Assembly: GCA_963757115.1 (NCBI GenBank)
Contig: CAVWQV010000007.1
Span: 128,591 to 192,590 of the forward strand
Origin: CAVWQV01 sp963757115
GTDB taxonomy: Bacteria > Pseudomonadota > Alphaproteobacteria > Acetobacterales > Acetobacteraceae
DNA length: 64,000 bases
Direction: 5' to 3'
Positions 38,006-45,424 of this stretch are shown here, in pieces (within the stretch, counting starts at the first letter, position 1; every line of letters begins with the position of its first letter). A program made the position numbers and the translations under genes. A model generated the notes under the pieces. It worked only from the letters and a program-made list of their open reading frames with translations, was not told where the DNA came from and ran no database searches.

Positions 38006-38011
38006 AAAAAC

Positions 38012-38638
38012 ATGGCGCGGTATCCAGTCCCCTTCTCCTCCGGCGGCTTGCTCGGCGGCTGGCCGGCGGACCCGTTCATGACCTTGCATCGTGAGATGAA
38101 CCGGCTGTTCGACGACGTTGCCCGCGGCGGCGGCGTGGCGTCGGCCGGAGGACAGTCCGAAGGCGGCGGCGCGATGCTGGCCCCGCACATGGATGTCAGC
38201 GAGACCGACAAGGAACTCAGGGTGAAAGCGGAGCTGCCCGGGGTCGCCGAAAAAGACATCGAGGTCAGCTTAAACGAGGACGTGCTGACGATCCGGGCCG
38301 AAAAGCGTCAGGAACGCAAGCAGGAGAAGGAGGGCGTCCATTTCAGCGAACGGAGCTTCGGCACCTTCCAGCGCGCGCTCCGCTTGCCGTTCCACGTGCA
38401 GTCGGACCAGGTGCAGGCCAAGTTCGAGAACGGGGTGCTCGAAATCACGCTGCCGAAGATGCAGGCGCAGGCGAGAAGCCGTCGCATCGAGGTGCAGGGC
38501 AGCCGACCGCAGGCTAGCGCAAGTCAGCCTTCGACGGGCCAGAACCAGGACACCGCGCAGCTCTCCGGAAGCTCCGCCGCAAGCGGCAACGGGAGCTCCG
38601 CGAGCGACGCTTCCAAAGCCACGACAACGTCCGGCTGA
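38012..38638 (+). CDS. Small heat-shock protein (Hsp20/alpha-crystallin)
   Basis: The 208-residue protein has an N-terminal region with DPFMTLHREMNRLFDDV, typical of bacterial IbpA-like and class A small heat-shock proteins. The alpha-crystallin domain spans about residues 55-150: MDVSETDKELRVKAELPGV, EKDIEVSLNEDVLTIRAEKR, SERSFGTFQRALRLP and the G-x-L core FENGVLEITLPK. These ATP-independent chaperones hold unfolding proteins. The last 50 residues are a low-complexity Ser/Gln/Ala tail, unusually long for the family. A strong ribosome-binding site, a leader hairpin and a terminator make this a single-gene unit. Confidence 0.94.
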   Translation: MARYPVPFSSGGLLGGWPADPFMTLHREMNRLFDDVARGGGVASAGGQSEGGGAMLAPHMDVSETDKELRVKAELPGVAEKDIEVSLNEDVLTIRAEKRQERKQEKEGVHFSERSFGTFQRALRLPFHVQSDQVQAKFENGVLEITLPKMQAQARSRRIEVQGSRPQASASQPSTGQNQDTAQLSGSSAASGNGSSASDASKATTTSG

Positions 38639-38654
38639 CCGCAATCGGGTCGCG

Positions 38655-38688
38655 GCGGGATGCGCGTCCGCGATGACGCGCATCCCGC
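38655..38688. terminator. Strong hairpin terminator after hsp20
   Basis: The arm GCGGGATGCGCGTC is followed by a six-base loop and its exact complement GACGCGCATCCCGC, a 14-bp stem. CCCTTT follows shortly after on the plus strand. The minus-strand gene at 38735 ends nearby, so the stem can serve both directions. Confidence 0.8.
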
Positions 38689-38734
38689 GGGCCCTTTACC
38701 AAATCCTAGCGAATGGCATGCAGCCGCGAGCGCG

Positions 38735-39127
38735 TCAGGTTCGGCGGTCGCGCATGTCGGGCCCGCGCTCGCCCTCCTCGAGGTCGAAATCGTCAAGCTT
38801 GCCCATATCGACCGAGTGGTCGCCGTGGCTGCGCAGGATTTCCCGCTCGCGCGGCCCGGCCAGGCGGTCGATCACGTAGATCCCGTCGAGCTTCTCCTCT
38901 TCCGCCACCCGGCGAGCGGCTTCGAGCGCTTCCCTGACGTCCATCGGCGTCCCGTCGGCCCGCAACGCCAGGCGCGGTTCCTGCCGCGATCCGCTGCGCG
39001 CGATGACCAGCTCCACCACCACGCGGTGCGGGTCGTCCTCGTCGAAGCGGCGGATCACGGTCACATGCCGCCCGTCCTCCGGCACCGGGTCGTGCGGCTG
39101 AAGCTTGCGGATTTCTGTCACTGGCAA
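38735..39127 (-). CDS. Conserved-looking protein of unknown function
   Basis: The reading frame gives about 130 residues of acidic, charged protein with no membrane segment. It contains a beta-rich start (GRHVTVIRRFDEDDPHRVVVELVIAR), a middle segment DVREALEAARRVAEEEKLDGIYVIDRL and an acidic tail (DDFDLEEGERGPDMRD). I do not recognise a family. The start could be TTG 39127 or GTG 39121, both with AGGAAGG upstream. The TTG spacing is four bases and the GTG spacing ten. It diverges from the stomatin-like gene across 79 bases and converges on hsp20, sharing its terminator. The clear ribosome-binding site and codon bias support a real gene. Confidence 0.7.
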   Translation of the reverse strand: MPVTEIRKLQPHDPVPEDGRHVTVIRRFDEDDPHRVVVELVIARSGSRQEPRLALRADGTPMDVREALEAARRVAEEEKLDGIYVIDRLAGPREREILRSHGDHSVDMGKLDDFDLEEGERGPDMRDRRT

Positions 39128-39189
39128 TGTTCCTTCCTCGGCCCGAACGGCATATCGCGCCGGCAGTTCGCGGGACACCGGCCCAGGCG

Positions 39190-39198
39190 TGCTATAGC
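39190..39198 (+). promoter_or_regulatory. Putative extended -10 for the stomatin-like gene
   Basis: TGCTATAGC has a TG extension and TATAGC, and ends nine bases before the ATG at 39207. Transcription would then begin one or two bases before the start codon, giving a nearly leaderless mRNA. No ribosome-binding site precedes the ATG, which agrees. Confidence 0.4.
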
Positions 39199-39206
39199 GC
39201 GCCATC

Positions 39207-39992
39207 ATGGGCGCAGAAATCATCCCCCCGTTCATCGTCATCATCGTCGTACTGGTGATCATCGCCCGCAGCATCCGCATCGCGTCAGAGTGGCAGCGCG
39301 CGGTGGTGCTGCGGCTCGGGCGTTTCCACGCGGTGAAGGGCCCGGGCGTCTATCTCGTGTTCCCGGTGGTCGACGCAGTGGCGGCGGTGGTCGACATGCG
39401 GGTGCTGACCACCACGATCACCGCCGAACAGGCGCTCACCCGGGACACGGTGGCGGTCGGGGTGGACGCGATCGTGTTCTGGCAGGTTCGCGACGCCGAG
39501 CAGGCTGCCGTGCGGATCGCCGACTACCGCCAGGCGGTGGAGCGGGTAGCGCAGACCAGCCTCCGGGAAATGATCGGTGCGTCCGACCTTTCGCGCCTGC
39601 TCTCCGACCGACGCGCCGCCGACGAGCAGCTTCGCGTCACGATCGCCGAAAAGACCGGGACCTGGGGGGTCAGCGTCGTGTCCGTCGAGATCAAGGACGT
39701 GGCGATCCCGCGCGAGTTGCAGGACGCGATGAGCCGCCAAGCGCAGGCCGAGCGAGAGAAGACCGCGCGCGTCACCCTGGCCTCGGCAGAGCAGGCGATC
39801 GCGGCACAGGTGCTGGAAGCCGCGCGCCTTTACGCGAAGGACCCGATCGCGCTCAAGCTTCGGCAGATGAACCTGCTCTACGAGATGAACAAGGAGCGCG
39901 GCACAACCGTCCTGATCCCGACGGAAATGGCGAACAGCCTGGGCGAGGCCGTCGCGGTGGTGGAGGCGTTGAACCGCACGCCTCAGCCCTGA
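39207..39992 (+). CDS. SPFH/band 7 (stomatin-like) membrane protein
   Basis: The 261-residue protein has one N-terminal membrane helix (PPFIVIIVVLVIIARSI), then the SPFH domain: IASEWQRAVVLRLGRFHAVKGPGVYLV, VVDMRVLTTTITAEQALTRD and AVGVDAIVFWQVRDAEQA. The region LREMIGASDLSRLLSDRR and a charged coiled coil (RQAQAEREKTARVTLASAEQA) follow. These features match bacterial slipin/stomatin homologues, which form ring-like membrane assemblies and are often partnered with NfeD. No NfeD gene is seen next to it here. The 3' end overlaps the convergent MFS gene by ten bases. Confidence 0.93.
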   Translation: MGAEIIPPFIVIIVVLVIIARSIRIASEWQRAVVLRLGRFHAVKGPGVYLVFPVVDAVAAVVDMRVLTTTITAEQALTRDTVAVGVDAIVFWQVRDAEQAAVRIADYRQAVERVAQTSLREMIGASDLSRLLSDRRAADEQLRVTIAEKTGTWGVSVVSVEIKDVAIPRELQDAMSRQAQAEREKTARVTLASAEQAIAAQVLEAARLYAKDPIALKLRQMNLLYEMNKERGTTVLIPTEMANSLGEAVAVVEALNRTPQP

Positions 39993-41404
39993 TGCTGCAC
40001 CCGGCCGGCGATCTCGTCACCCGCAGTGCGCGGCATGAAGGATGAGAACGGCGCCGCGAGCGCGGTCAAGGCCGCTACGCCGAGGAAGGCGAAAGCGAAG
40101 TCGCCAAGCGCGGGCGCCGGACGGCCGTGCAGCCACTTCCCCAGCTCGACGAGCGCCGCCCCCGTGGCAATCCCGAGCACCTGGCACAGATACTGCGATG
40201 TACTGAACAGGCTGGTCGCCGCACTCATCCGCGTGCGCGGGATTTCCGCGTACGCCAGCGTGCTGTAGGCGGTGAACTGGAGCGACCTGAAGAAGCCGCT
40301 CACCAGCAGCACCGCGTAGATTGCCGCCACGGGCCAAGTCGGGCGGAACCCGGCGCAGATGGCGAGCAAGACCGCGCACAATGCCGCGTTCCACACCAGC
40401 GTGTTGCGGAAACCCAGAAGCCGGAGAGCGCGGATCGCTACCGGCTTCATCACAAACGCTCCGGCGGCGGACGCGAAGGTGATCGCCCCGCTCTCGGCGG
40501 CGCTGTCGCCGAAGCCGAGCTGGAACATCATCGGCAGCAGGAACGGCGTCGCGCCGACCCCGACACGGAACAAGGTGCCGGCGAAGATGGAAACGGCGAA
40601 GGTCGGCTCGCGCGTGAGCGAGAAATCGAGCAGCGGCCGGGGATGGCGGCGGGCGTGCAGCCAGTAGAGCGTCCAGGCCAGCGCCCCCGCTCCTATCATC
40701 CCGAGACTAAGGGGTAATCCGACCACACCGCGGCCCGTCGTCTCGAGCCCGAACAGCAGGGCCGCGAGGCCCACCCCGCTCAGCGCCAGGCCGCGCAGGT
40801 CGAGCGCCCCGGCCCCCGGCTCGCGCACATCCTCGACGAACATCGTGACCAGGATGATGCCGAGCAGGCCAATCGGCACGTTGATGTCGAACAGCCAGCG
40901 CCAGGAGAAATAGGTCACGATCAGGCCGCCGATTGGTGGGCCGAGCACCGGACCGATCATCGCCGGCATGGTGAGCCAGGCCATCGCCGCGACCAGCTCG
41001 CTCTTCGGCGCCGATCGCAGCAGCACGAGCCGGCCCACCGGAACCATCATCGCCCCGCCCATGCCTTGCAACACGCGCGAGGCGACCAGGAACGGGAGCA
41101 ATTCGGCCCGGCCGCACAGCACGGAGCCAACGGTGAACACGCCGATCGCGGCACGGAACACGGTGCGGGTGCCGAACCGGTCGGCCATCCAGCCGGACGC
41201 CGGAATGAACACCGCGAGGCTTAACAGGTAGGCGGTGAGGGCCACGTTCATCCGCACCGGATCGGCCCCGAACGCCCGCGCCATGGTGGGCAGCGCCGTC
41301 GCGATCACGGTGGAGTCGAGGTTCTGCATGAAGAGCGCGCAGGCGACGATCAGGGCGGTGAGGCGGGTCCGGGGCGAGGTGCGGGGCATGGCAAGCGAGG
41401 GCAT
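39983..41404 (-). CDS. MFS drug-efflux transporter, DHA2 (EmrB/QacA) type
   Basis: The 473-residue protein has about 14 predicted membrane helices. Helix 1 contains FMQNLDSTVIATALPTMARAF, the D-x-T-I-V-N-V-A-L-P-like motif of the DHA2 drug:H+ antiporter group. The loop SGWMADRFGTRTVFR is motif A, and GPVLGPPIGGLIVTYFSWRWLFDINVPIG is motif C and the downstream family signature. It probably exports toxic compounds using the proton gradient, and the substrate is unknown. No membrane-fusion partner gene is adjacent. It diverges from tamA across 167 bases and converges with the stomatin-like gene. Confidence 0.93.
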   Translation of the reverse strand: MPSLAMPRTSPRTRLTALIVACALFMQNLDSTVIATALPTMARAFGADPVRMNVALTAYLLSLAVFIPASGWMADRFGTRTVFRAAIGVFTVGSVLCGRAELLPFLVASRVLQGMGGAMMVPVGRLVLLRSAPKSELVAAMAWLTMPAMIGPVLGPPIGGLIVTYFSWRWLFDINVPIGLLGIILVTMFVEDVREPGAGALDLRGLALSGVGLAALLFGLETTGRGVVGLPLSLGMIGAGALAWTLYWLHARRHPRPLLDFSLTREPTFAVSIFAGTLFRVGVGATPFLLPMMFQLGFGDSAAESGAITFASAAGAFVMKPVAIRALRLLGFRNTLVWNAALCAVLLAICAGFRPTWPVAAIYAVLLVSGFFRSLQFTAYSTLAYAEIPRTRMSAATSLFSTSQYLCQVLGIATGAALVELGKWLHGRPAPALGDFAFAFLGVAALTALAAPFSSFMPRTAGDEIAGRVQHQG

Positions 41405-41571
41405 CCCCCGCAGTTTCGCCCCGCTCGCGGGAGCGGGAAAGCCTTTTGGTCGTGACCAGGCCGCACCGGTCGTCCCCCGACTTGCCCTGAGCTTGGGAGA
41501 AAGGTGGGAAAAAGCCGTCCCGTTCGCGAAGGGGTTGGGACCGGCGTTCTCGAGCGGCTAGATTGCCGGCA

Positions 41572-43441
41572 ATGCCACGATCCCCGTTCCTCTCGCGCCG
41601 CACACGCATGGCGGCGCTCCTGCTCGGGGCGGCATTCCTCGTGCGGTCGCCCGCCCCGACCCGCGCGGCCGACCCGGAGCCCTACGAGGTATCGATCAAG
41701 CCGACCGGCAACGCGGCGCTCGACGCCGCATTGAAGGGCTCCTCCGTGCTGGTCTCCTTGCGCGAGAGCGCCCCCGTCGGCCCGTTCGCCTTGATCGCGC
41801 GCGCCCAGGAGGACGTGGGCCGGTTCAAGACCGCGTTGCAGAGCTTCGGCTTCTACAAGGGCACCGTGCATCTCACGATCGCTGGACGGCCGCTCGATGA
41901 CCAGGGGCTGCCTGATGCCCTGCAAGCAGCGCCGGCCAAGCCGCCCGCCCCCGATCGTCGTCTCGGTGGAGACCGGCCCCCAGTTCCACCTCGGCAGCGT
42001 AGCGGTGGACGGCACCCTGCCCCAAGCCGCCCGCGACACGCTCGGTCTCAAGCCCGGACAGCCGGCGATCGCCGCCGACGTGCTCGCCGCCCGCACGCGG
42101 CTGCTCGATACGCTCCGCAGCCAGGGCTACGCGCTCGCCACCGTCAGCGAGCCGGTGGCGACCCTGCAGGAAGCGCAGCAATCGCTGGACATACGCTACA
42201 CGGTGCAGGCCGGCCCGCGCGTCGATCTCGGCCCCATCACGATCACCGGCCTCAAAGGCGTGAACGAATCGTTCGTGCGAGACCGCCTGCTCGTGCATCA
42301 GGGGCAACAGTTCAGCCCCGAGGCCATCGAGAAAGCGCGGCAGGACCTCGCCGCACAGGGGGTGTTCGCGTCCGTGCGCGCCGAGCCCGCGACCGCGCTC
42401 GACAAGGAAGGGGAGCTGCCCCTGACCTTCGCGGTGTCGGAGCGAAAGCGCCACGTCGTCACGTTCGGCGCGGCCTATGCGACCGACCTCGGCATCGGCC
42501 TCACCGCCACTTGGTCTGACCGTAACCTGTTCGGCAACGCCGAGCAGCTCAACCTGACCGCTGGGTTCCAGGGCGGCGGCAGCGCTCAGCGGCGGCCCGG
42601 CTACAATGCCCTCATCCAGTTCATCAGGCCGGATTTCCTGCAGCGCGATCAGCAGCTGCAGGCCGATCTGGGTGCGATCAAGCAGTCCCTGCAAGCCTAC
42701 GACCAGAAGGCCGTCACCGCCGACCTTTTGGTGAACCGCAAGTTCTCCGAGCACTGGAGCGGCAGCGCCGGCGTTGCCTTCGAGCAGGAGCACATCACCC
42801 AGGAAGGGGTCGGGCGCGACTACACGCTCATCGGCCTTCCGATCACGGCGAAATACGACAGCACCGACAACCTATTCGAGCCGACCCGCGGCATTCGCGC
42901 GGCGGCGTCGGTCACTCCCACCGAATCGCTCGGCACGCCGGACAGCACCTTCGTGCTGCTTCAGGCGTCCGGCTCGACGTATATCGACCTTGCCCGCTTC
43001 AATCTGACCAACCCCGGGCGCTCTATCGTGGCCTTGCGCGGGCTGATCGGCGACGCGGAAGGAGCGACGCAGTTCGAGCTGCCGCCCGACAAGCAATTCT
43101 ACGCCGGCGGCAGCGGCACAGTGCGCGGCTATCGCTATCAGTCGGTCGGACCGCACTTCCCGATCAGCAACAACCCCGAGGGTGGAACGTCCGTGGTCGC
43201 CGGCACCGTCGAGTTGAGGCAGCGCATTGTCGGAAGTTTCGGTGCCGCCGCATTCATGGACGTGGGCCAGGTCTCGGCAAATGGTGGCCCCGGCTCGGGC
43301 ACCTGGCGGGCCGGGGCCGGCGTCGGCGCGCGCTACTATACCCCGATCGGCCCGATCCGCGCCGACATCGCCGTGCCACTCAGCAAGCAGACAGGGTCGG
43401 ACACCTTGGAGTTTTACATCGGCATCGGCGAGGCGTTCTGA
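41572..43441 (+). CDS. tamA: TamA-like outer membrane protein (Omp85 family), one frameshift
   Basis: TamA is the Omp85 barrel that works with TamB in outer-membrane biogenesis and envelope lipid homeostasis. The start has a signal peptide (MAALLLGAAFLVRSPAPTRAADP). POTRA domains follow, including YEVSIKPTGNAALDAALKGSS, PQFHLGSVAVDGTLPQAARD and VDLGPITITGLKGVNESFVRD. The C-terminal barrel shows FYAGGSGTVRGYRYQSVGP, the Omp85 signature, and ends in YIGIGEAF with the terminal Phe used for BAM recognition. The frame shifts once near 41935, inside a C-rich run. The corrected length is about 620 residues. TamB normally follows directly, but here it starts 2 kb downstream. Confidence 0.9.
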
Positions 43442-43761
43442 ACTCGGCAGTGCTCGCGTCCATGGCGCCACGCCGTTTTGCCGGACCTGAAGTACCGCGA
43501 CATCCAGGTCTGCTCTGCGCCAGTTGCGGCCGTCGCCGGGCGGCCACGCCATGCCCGATAGTGGACGCTGGGCATGGTGCGACATTCCCGAAATCCCGCG
43601 CCGCGCCGGAGTTTCCTTAATGGCCGATATGCGGCTTTCGACATCGCCTCACGAAAGAAGCGAGAAACACCGGGCCTGCGAGGTGAGGAACCGAAGGGCC
43701 TATTACTGCGGTCGCTTTACGCACCAAGCCGTGGCATGCGCTGCCCCAGGTGAGCCATTAA
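43442..43761. other. Non-coding or decayed stretch, left part of the tamA-tamB insert
   Basis: No convincing gene is found between the tamA stop and the small open frame at 43762. From about 43580 the base composition drops and stops appear in most frames. The stretch includes the inverted repeat at 43549-43577. It may be the remnant of an integrated element. Confidence 0.5.
43549..43577. repeat. Inverted repeat; left copy of an imperfect direct repeat flanking the insert
   Basis: CCATGCCC (43549-43556) and GGGCATGG (43570-43577) are perfect complements. CCCGATAGT at 43554 and GGGCATG at 43570 recur with the same 16-base offset at 45296 and 45312, on the other side of the endonuclease gene. 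This suggests a duplicated boundary sequence. Confidence 0.5.
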
Positions 43762-43920
43762 ATGTGCAGGCATATGACTGGTCCTCGCCCATACCTGCGT
43801 TTGGAGTTGCGGATTCCTACCGGGTCCGTGAACGAAGCACTCTCCGCCGATAGCAATCTCGTCTTGGTTGCAACGAGCTACACACCAACGCCCATTCCAC
43901 AAAGGATCATCGAAGGCTAA
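43762..43920 (+). CDS. Possible 52-residue protein upstream of the Mrr gene
   Basis: The open frame from ATG 43762 encodes MCRHMTGPRPYLRLELRIPT, followed by GSVNEALSADSNLVLVATSYTPTPIPQRIIEG, and stops eight bases before the Mrr start codon. The central part looks protein-like (alternating strand and helix, with a beta strand NLVLVATSY). There is no clear ribosome-binding site, and I recognise no family. It could be a truncated remnant or a genuine small partner of the endonuclease. Confidence 0.3.
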   Translation: MCRHMTGPRPYLRLELRIPTGSVNEALSADSNLVLVATSYTPTPIPQRIIEG

Positions 43921-43928
43921 AGTCCGGC

Positions 43929-44846
43929 ATGGCCATCCCAGATTATCAGTCGCTAATGCTTCCGGTTCTTCTTGTGTCGGCGAATGGAGAAATCCGTATT
44001 AGCGACGCTGTTGAAAAGCTGGCCCAGAAACTCGGCCTCACTCCCGAAGAACGCGCCCAGCTACTTCCTTCGGGTAGGCAAACTGTGTTTAGCAACCGCG
44101 TGCATTGGGCAAAAACCTACCTTGGCAAGGCGGGCTTGCTTGAAAGCACGCGCCGCGGCCATTTCAAAATCACGCCACGCGGGCAGCAGATAATCGGCTC
44201 GAATCCCGGACGCATCGATATCGACTTCCTCAATCAGTTTGACGAATTCAGGCAGTTCAAGGAGAAGTCGGCCCAAAGCGAGGCGCGGGATAGCATCCCG
44301 GCAGAACCGGCCCTGACGGGACAAACGGAAACTCCCGACGAGATCATGCGCGTGGCGCACCGGCGGATTGATGCCTCGCTTGCGCAGGAGCTTCTCGACC
44401 GCATCCGCGCAGCACCGCCCGACTTTTTTGAGCGCCTGATCGTCAACTTGCTGCTTAGCATGGGTTTCGGCGGCTCTGCTGCCGATGCAGGCCGCGCGAT
44501 TGGCCGCAGCGGTGACGACGGTGTTGATGGTGTGATCGATCAGGACGCCCTCGGGCTAGACCGAGTTTACATTCAGGCCAAACGCTACGCCGACGGCAAT
44601 AACATCGGAGCCGGGGCGATCCGGGATTTTTTCGGCAGCCTCGATCGGCACAAGGCGACGAAGGGCCTGTTCGTGACCACCTCGACTTTTTCGGCGTCCG
44701 CGCGGGAGACAGCGGAGTTTTTGAGCAAGCGGATTGTCCTGATCGACAGTGAGCAACTTACAAAGCTTATGATCCGCCACAATGTCGGGTGCCGCATCGA
44801 GGATACCCTGCACATCAAGAAAATCGACGAGGACTTTTTCGACTAG
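43929..44846 (+). CDS. Mrr-family restriction endonuclease (type IV-like)
   Basis: Mrr proteins cut foreign, usually methylated, DNA. The 305-residue protein has an N-terminal winged-helix domain (residues 1-95, with LPSGRQTVFSNRVHWAKTYLGKAGLLEST in part), a linker, and a C-terminal PD-(D/E)XK-like catalytic domain. Its residues are visible: Glu169 in FFERLIVNLLLSMGFGG, Asp200 in SGDDGVDGVI, and Gln216-Ala-Lys218 in VYIQAKRY. A later GLFVTTSTFSASARETAEF is also family-typical. The length matches Mrr. Base composition is visibly lower in GC than its neighbours: 31 of 60 bases at 43981-44040, against 40 of 60 in tamA at 43081-43140. It sits between tamA and tamB, a likely acquisition. Confidence 0.92.
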   Translation: MAIPDYQSLMLPVLLVSANGEIRISDAVEKLAQKLGLTPEERAQLLPSGRQTVFSNRVHWAKTYLGKAGLLESTRRGHFKITPRGQQIIGSNPGRIDIDFLNQFDEFRQFKEKSAQSEARDSIPAEPALTGQTETPDEIMRVAHRRIDASLAQELLDRIRAAPPDFFERLIVNLLLSMGFGGSAADAGRAIGRSGDDGVDGVIDQDALGLDRVYIQAKRYADGNNIGAGAIRDFFGSLDRHKATKGLFVTTSTFSASARETAEFLSKRIVLIDSEQLTKLMIRHNVGCRIEDTLHIKKIDEDFFD

Positions 44847-44872
44847 GCGGCCCGCGCGTGTCCCTTTGGGCC

Positions 44873-44900
44873 GGGTGCTAGGCGCTTTGCGCCCGCACCC
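44873..44900. terminator. Perfect hairpin after the Mrr gene
   Basis: GGGTGC pairs with GCACCC, and inside them GGCGC pairs with GCGCC around a TTT loop (TA on the 5' side and C on the 3' side unpaired). It lies 27 bases after the Mrr stop. There is no T-tract, but position and stem strength suggest transcription termination. Confidence 0.6.
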
Positions 44901-45424
44901 AGTACAGTGAACGACCTCCGTGCTCACTTGGCCGGTCACCTCCGAACCGCCGGACGACCGCTCCAACCAGGCGAAATCCTTTTTTTCGGGCAGGATCACA
45001 AGACGCATCACGGCCGCACACGCAGACGTCGTCTATCGTCCCGAGCTTCAGCCGACCTCGCTAGGCAAACGCGCCCCGTCTGCACGGCGGAGCGCATCCC
45101 TTTCGGTAGCAGCTCTGAAGTATTGTCACTTGTTGCAAACGAAGAATTACGCACCACGCCGCAGCGTTAGCTTCGTCAATGGCTTGGCGGGTGCAGAAGT
45201 CCGGTGCGAATGTCCGCTTCACTGCCCCCGCCCGCTTCAAGCAGACGGGCAGCCCTCGGCCCATGACTGACTTCAGTCGCCCTGCCTGTATGTCCCCCGA
45301 TAGTCGATGACGGGCATGTCGCGCCACCAGGGGGGCTCGCCCGGGGGCATCTGACAGCTCAAACCCACGCATGACCATTTGGACATGGGAGCCACGGCTC
45401 TGAGGGACGTGCTAGCTACCTCGG
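44901..45424. other. Gene-poor right part of the tamA-tamB insert
   Basis: No supported gene occurs here. Short open frames of up to about 115 codons run through it, but none has family motifs or a good ribosome-binding site. Base composition is lower in GC than the flanks at about 45100-45180. The direct-repeat copy at 45296-45318 lies near the right end, and tamB begins at 45425 with normal composition. Confidence 0.5.
45296..45318. repeat. Right copy of the imperfect direct repeat
   Basis: CCCGATAGT (45296-45304) and GGGCATG (45312-45318) match the left copy at 43554 and 43570 in sequence and spacing. About 24 of 31 aligned bases are identical. This copy has lost the perfect inverted repeat of the left copy. 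Confidence 0.45.

Noticed and set aside
41405..41571. GC-rich stem (CCCGCTC/GAGCGGG at 41420-41437) and REP-like fragments between the MFS gene and tamA
   Set aside because: The stem has a four-base loop but lacks the outer arms of the REP elements, so it may be chance in GC-rich DNA.
43700..43760. Resemblance of CGRFTH to the start of SRAP/YedK proteins
   Set aside because: Only six residues match. The frame has no start codon at the cysteine, and nothing downstream fits the family.
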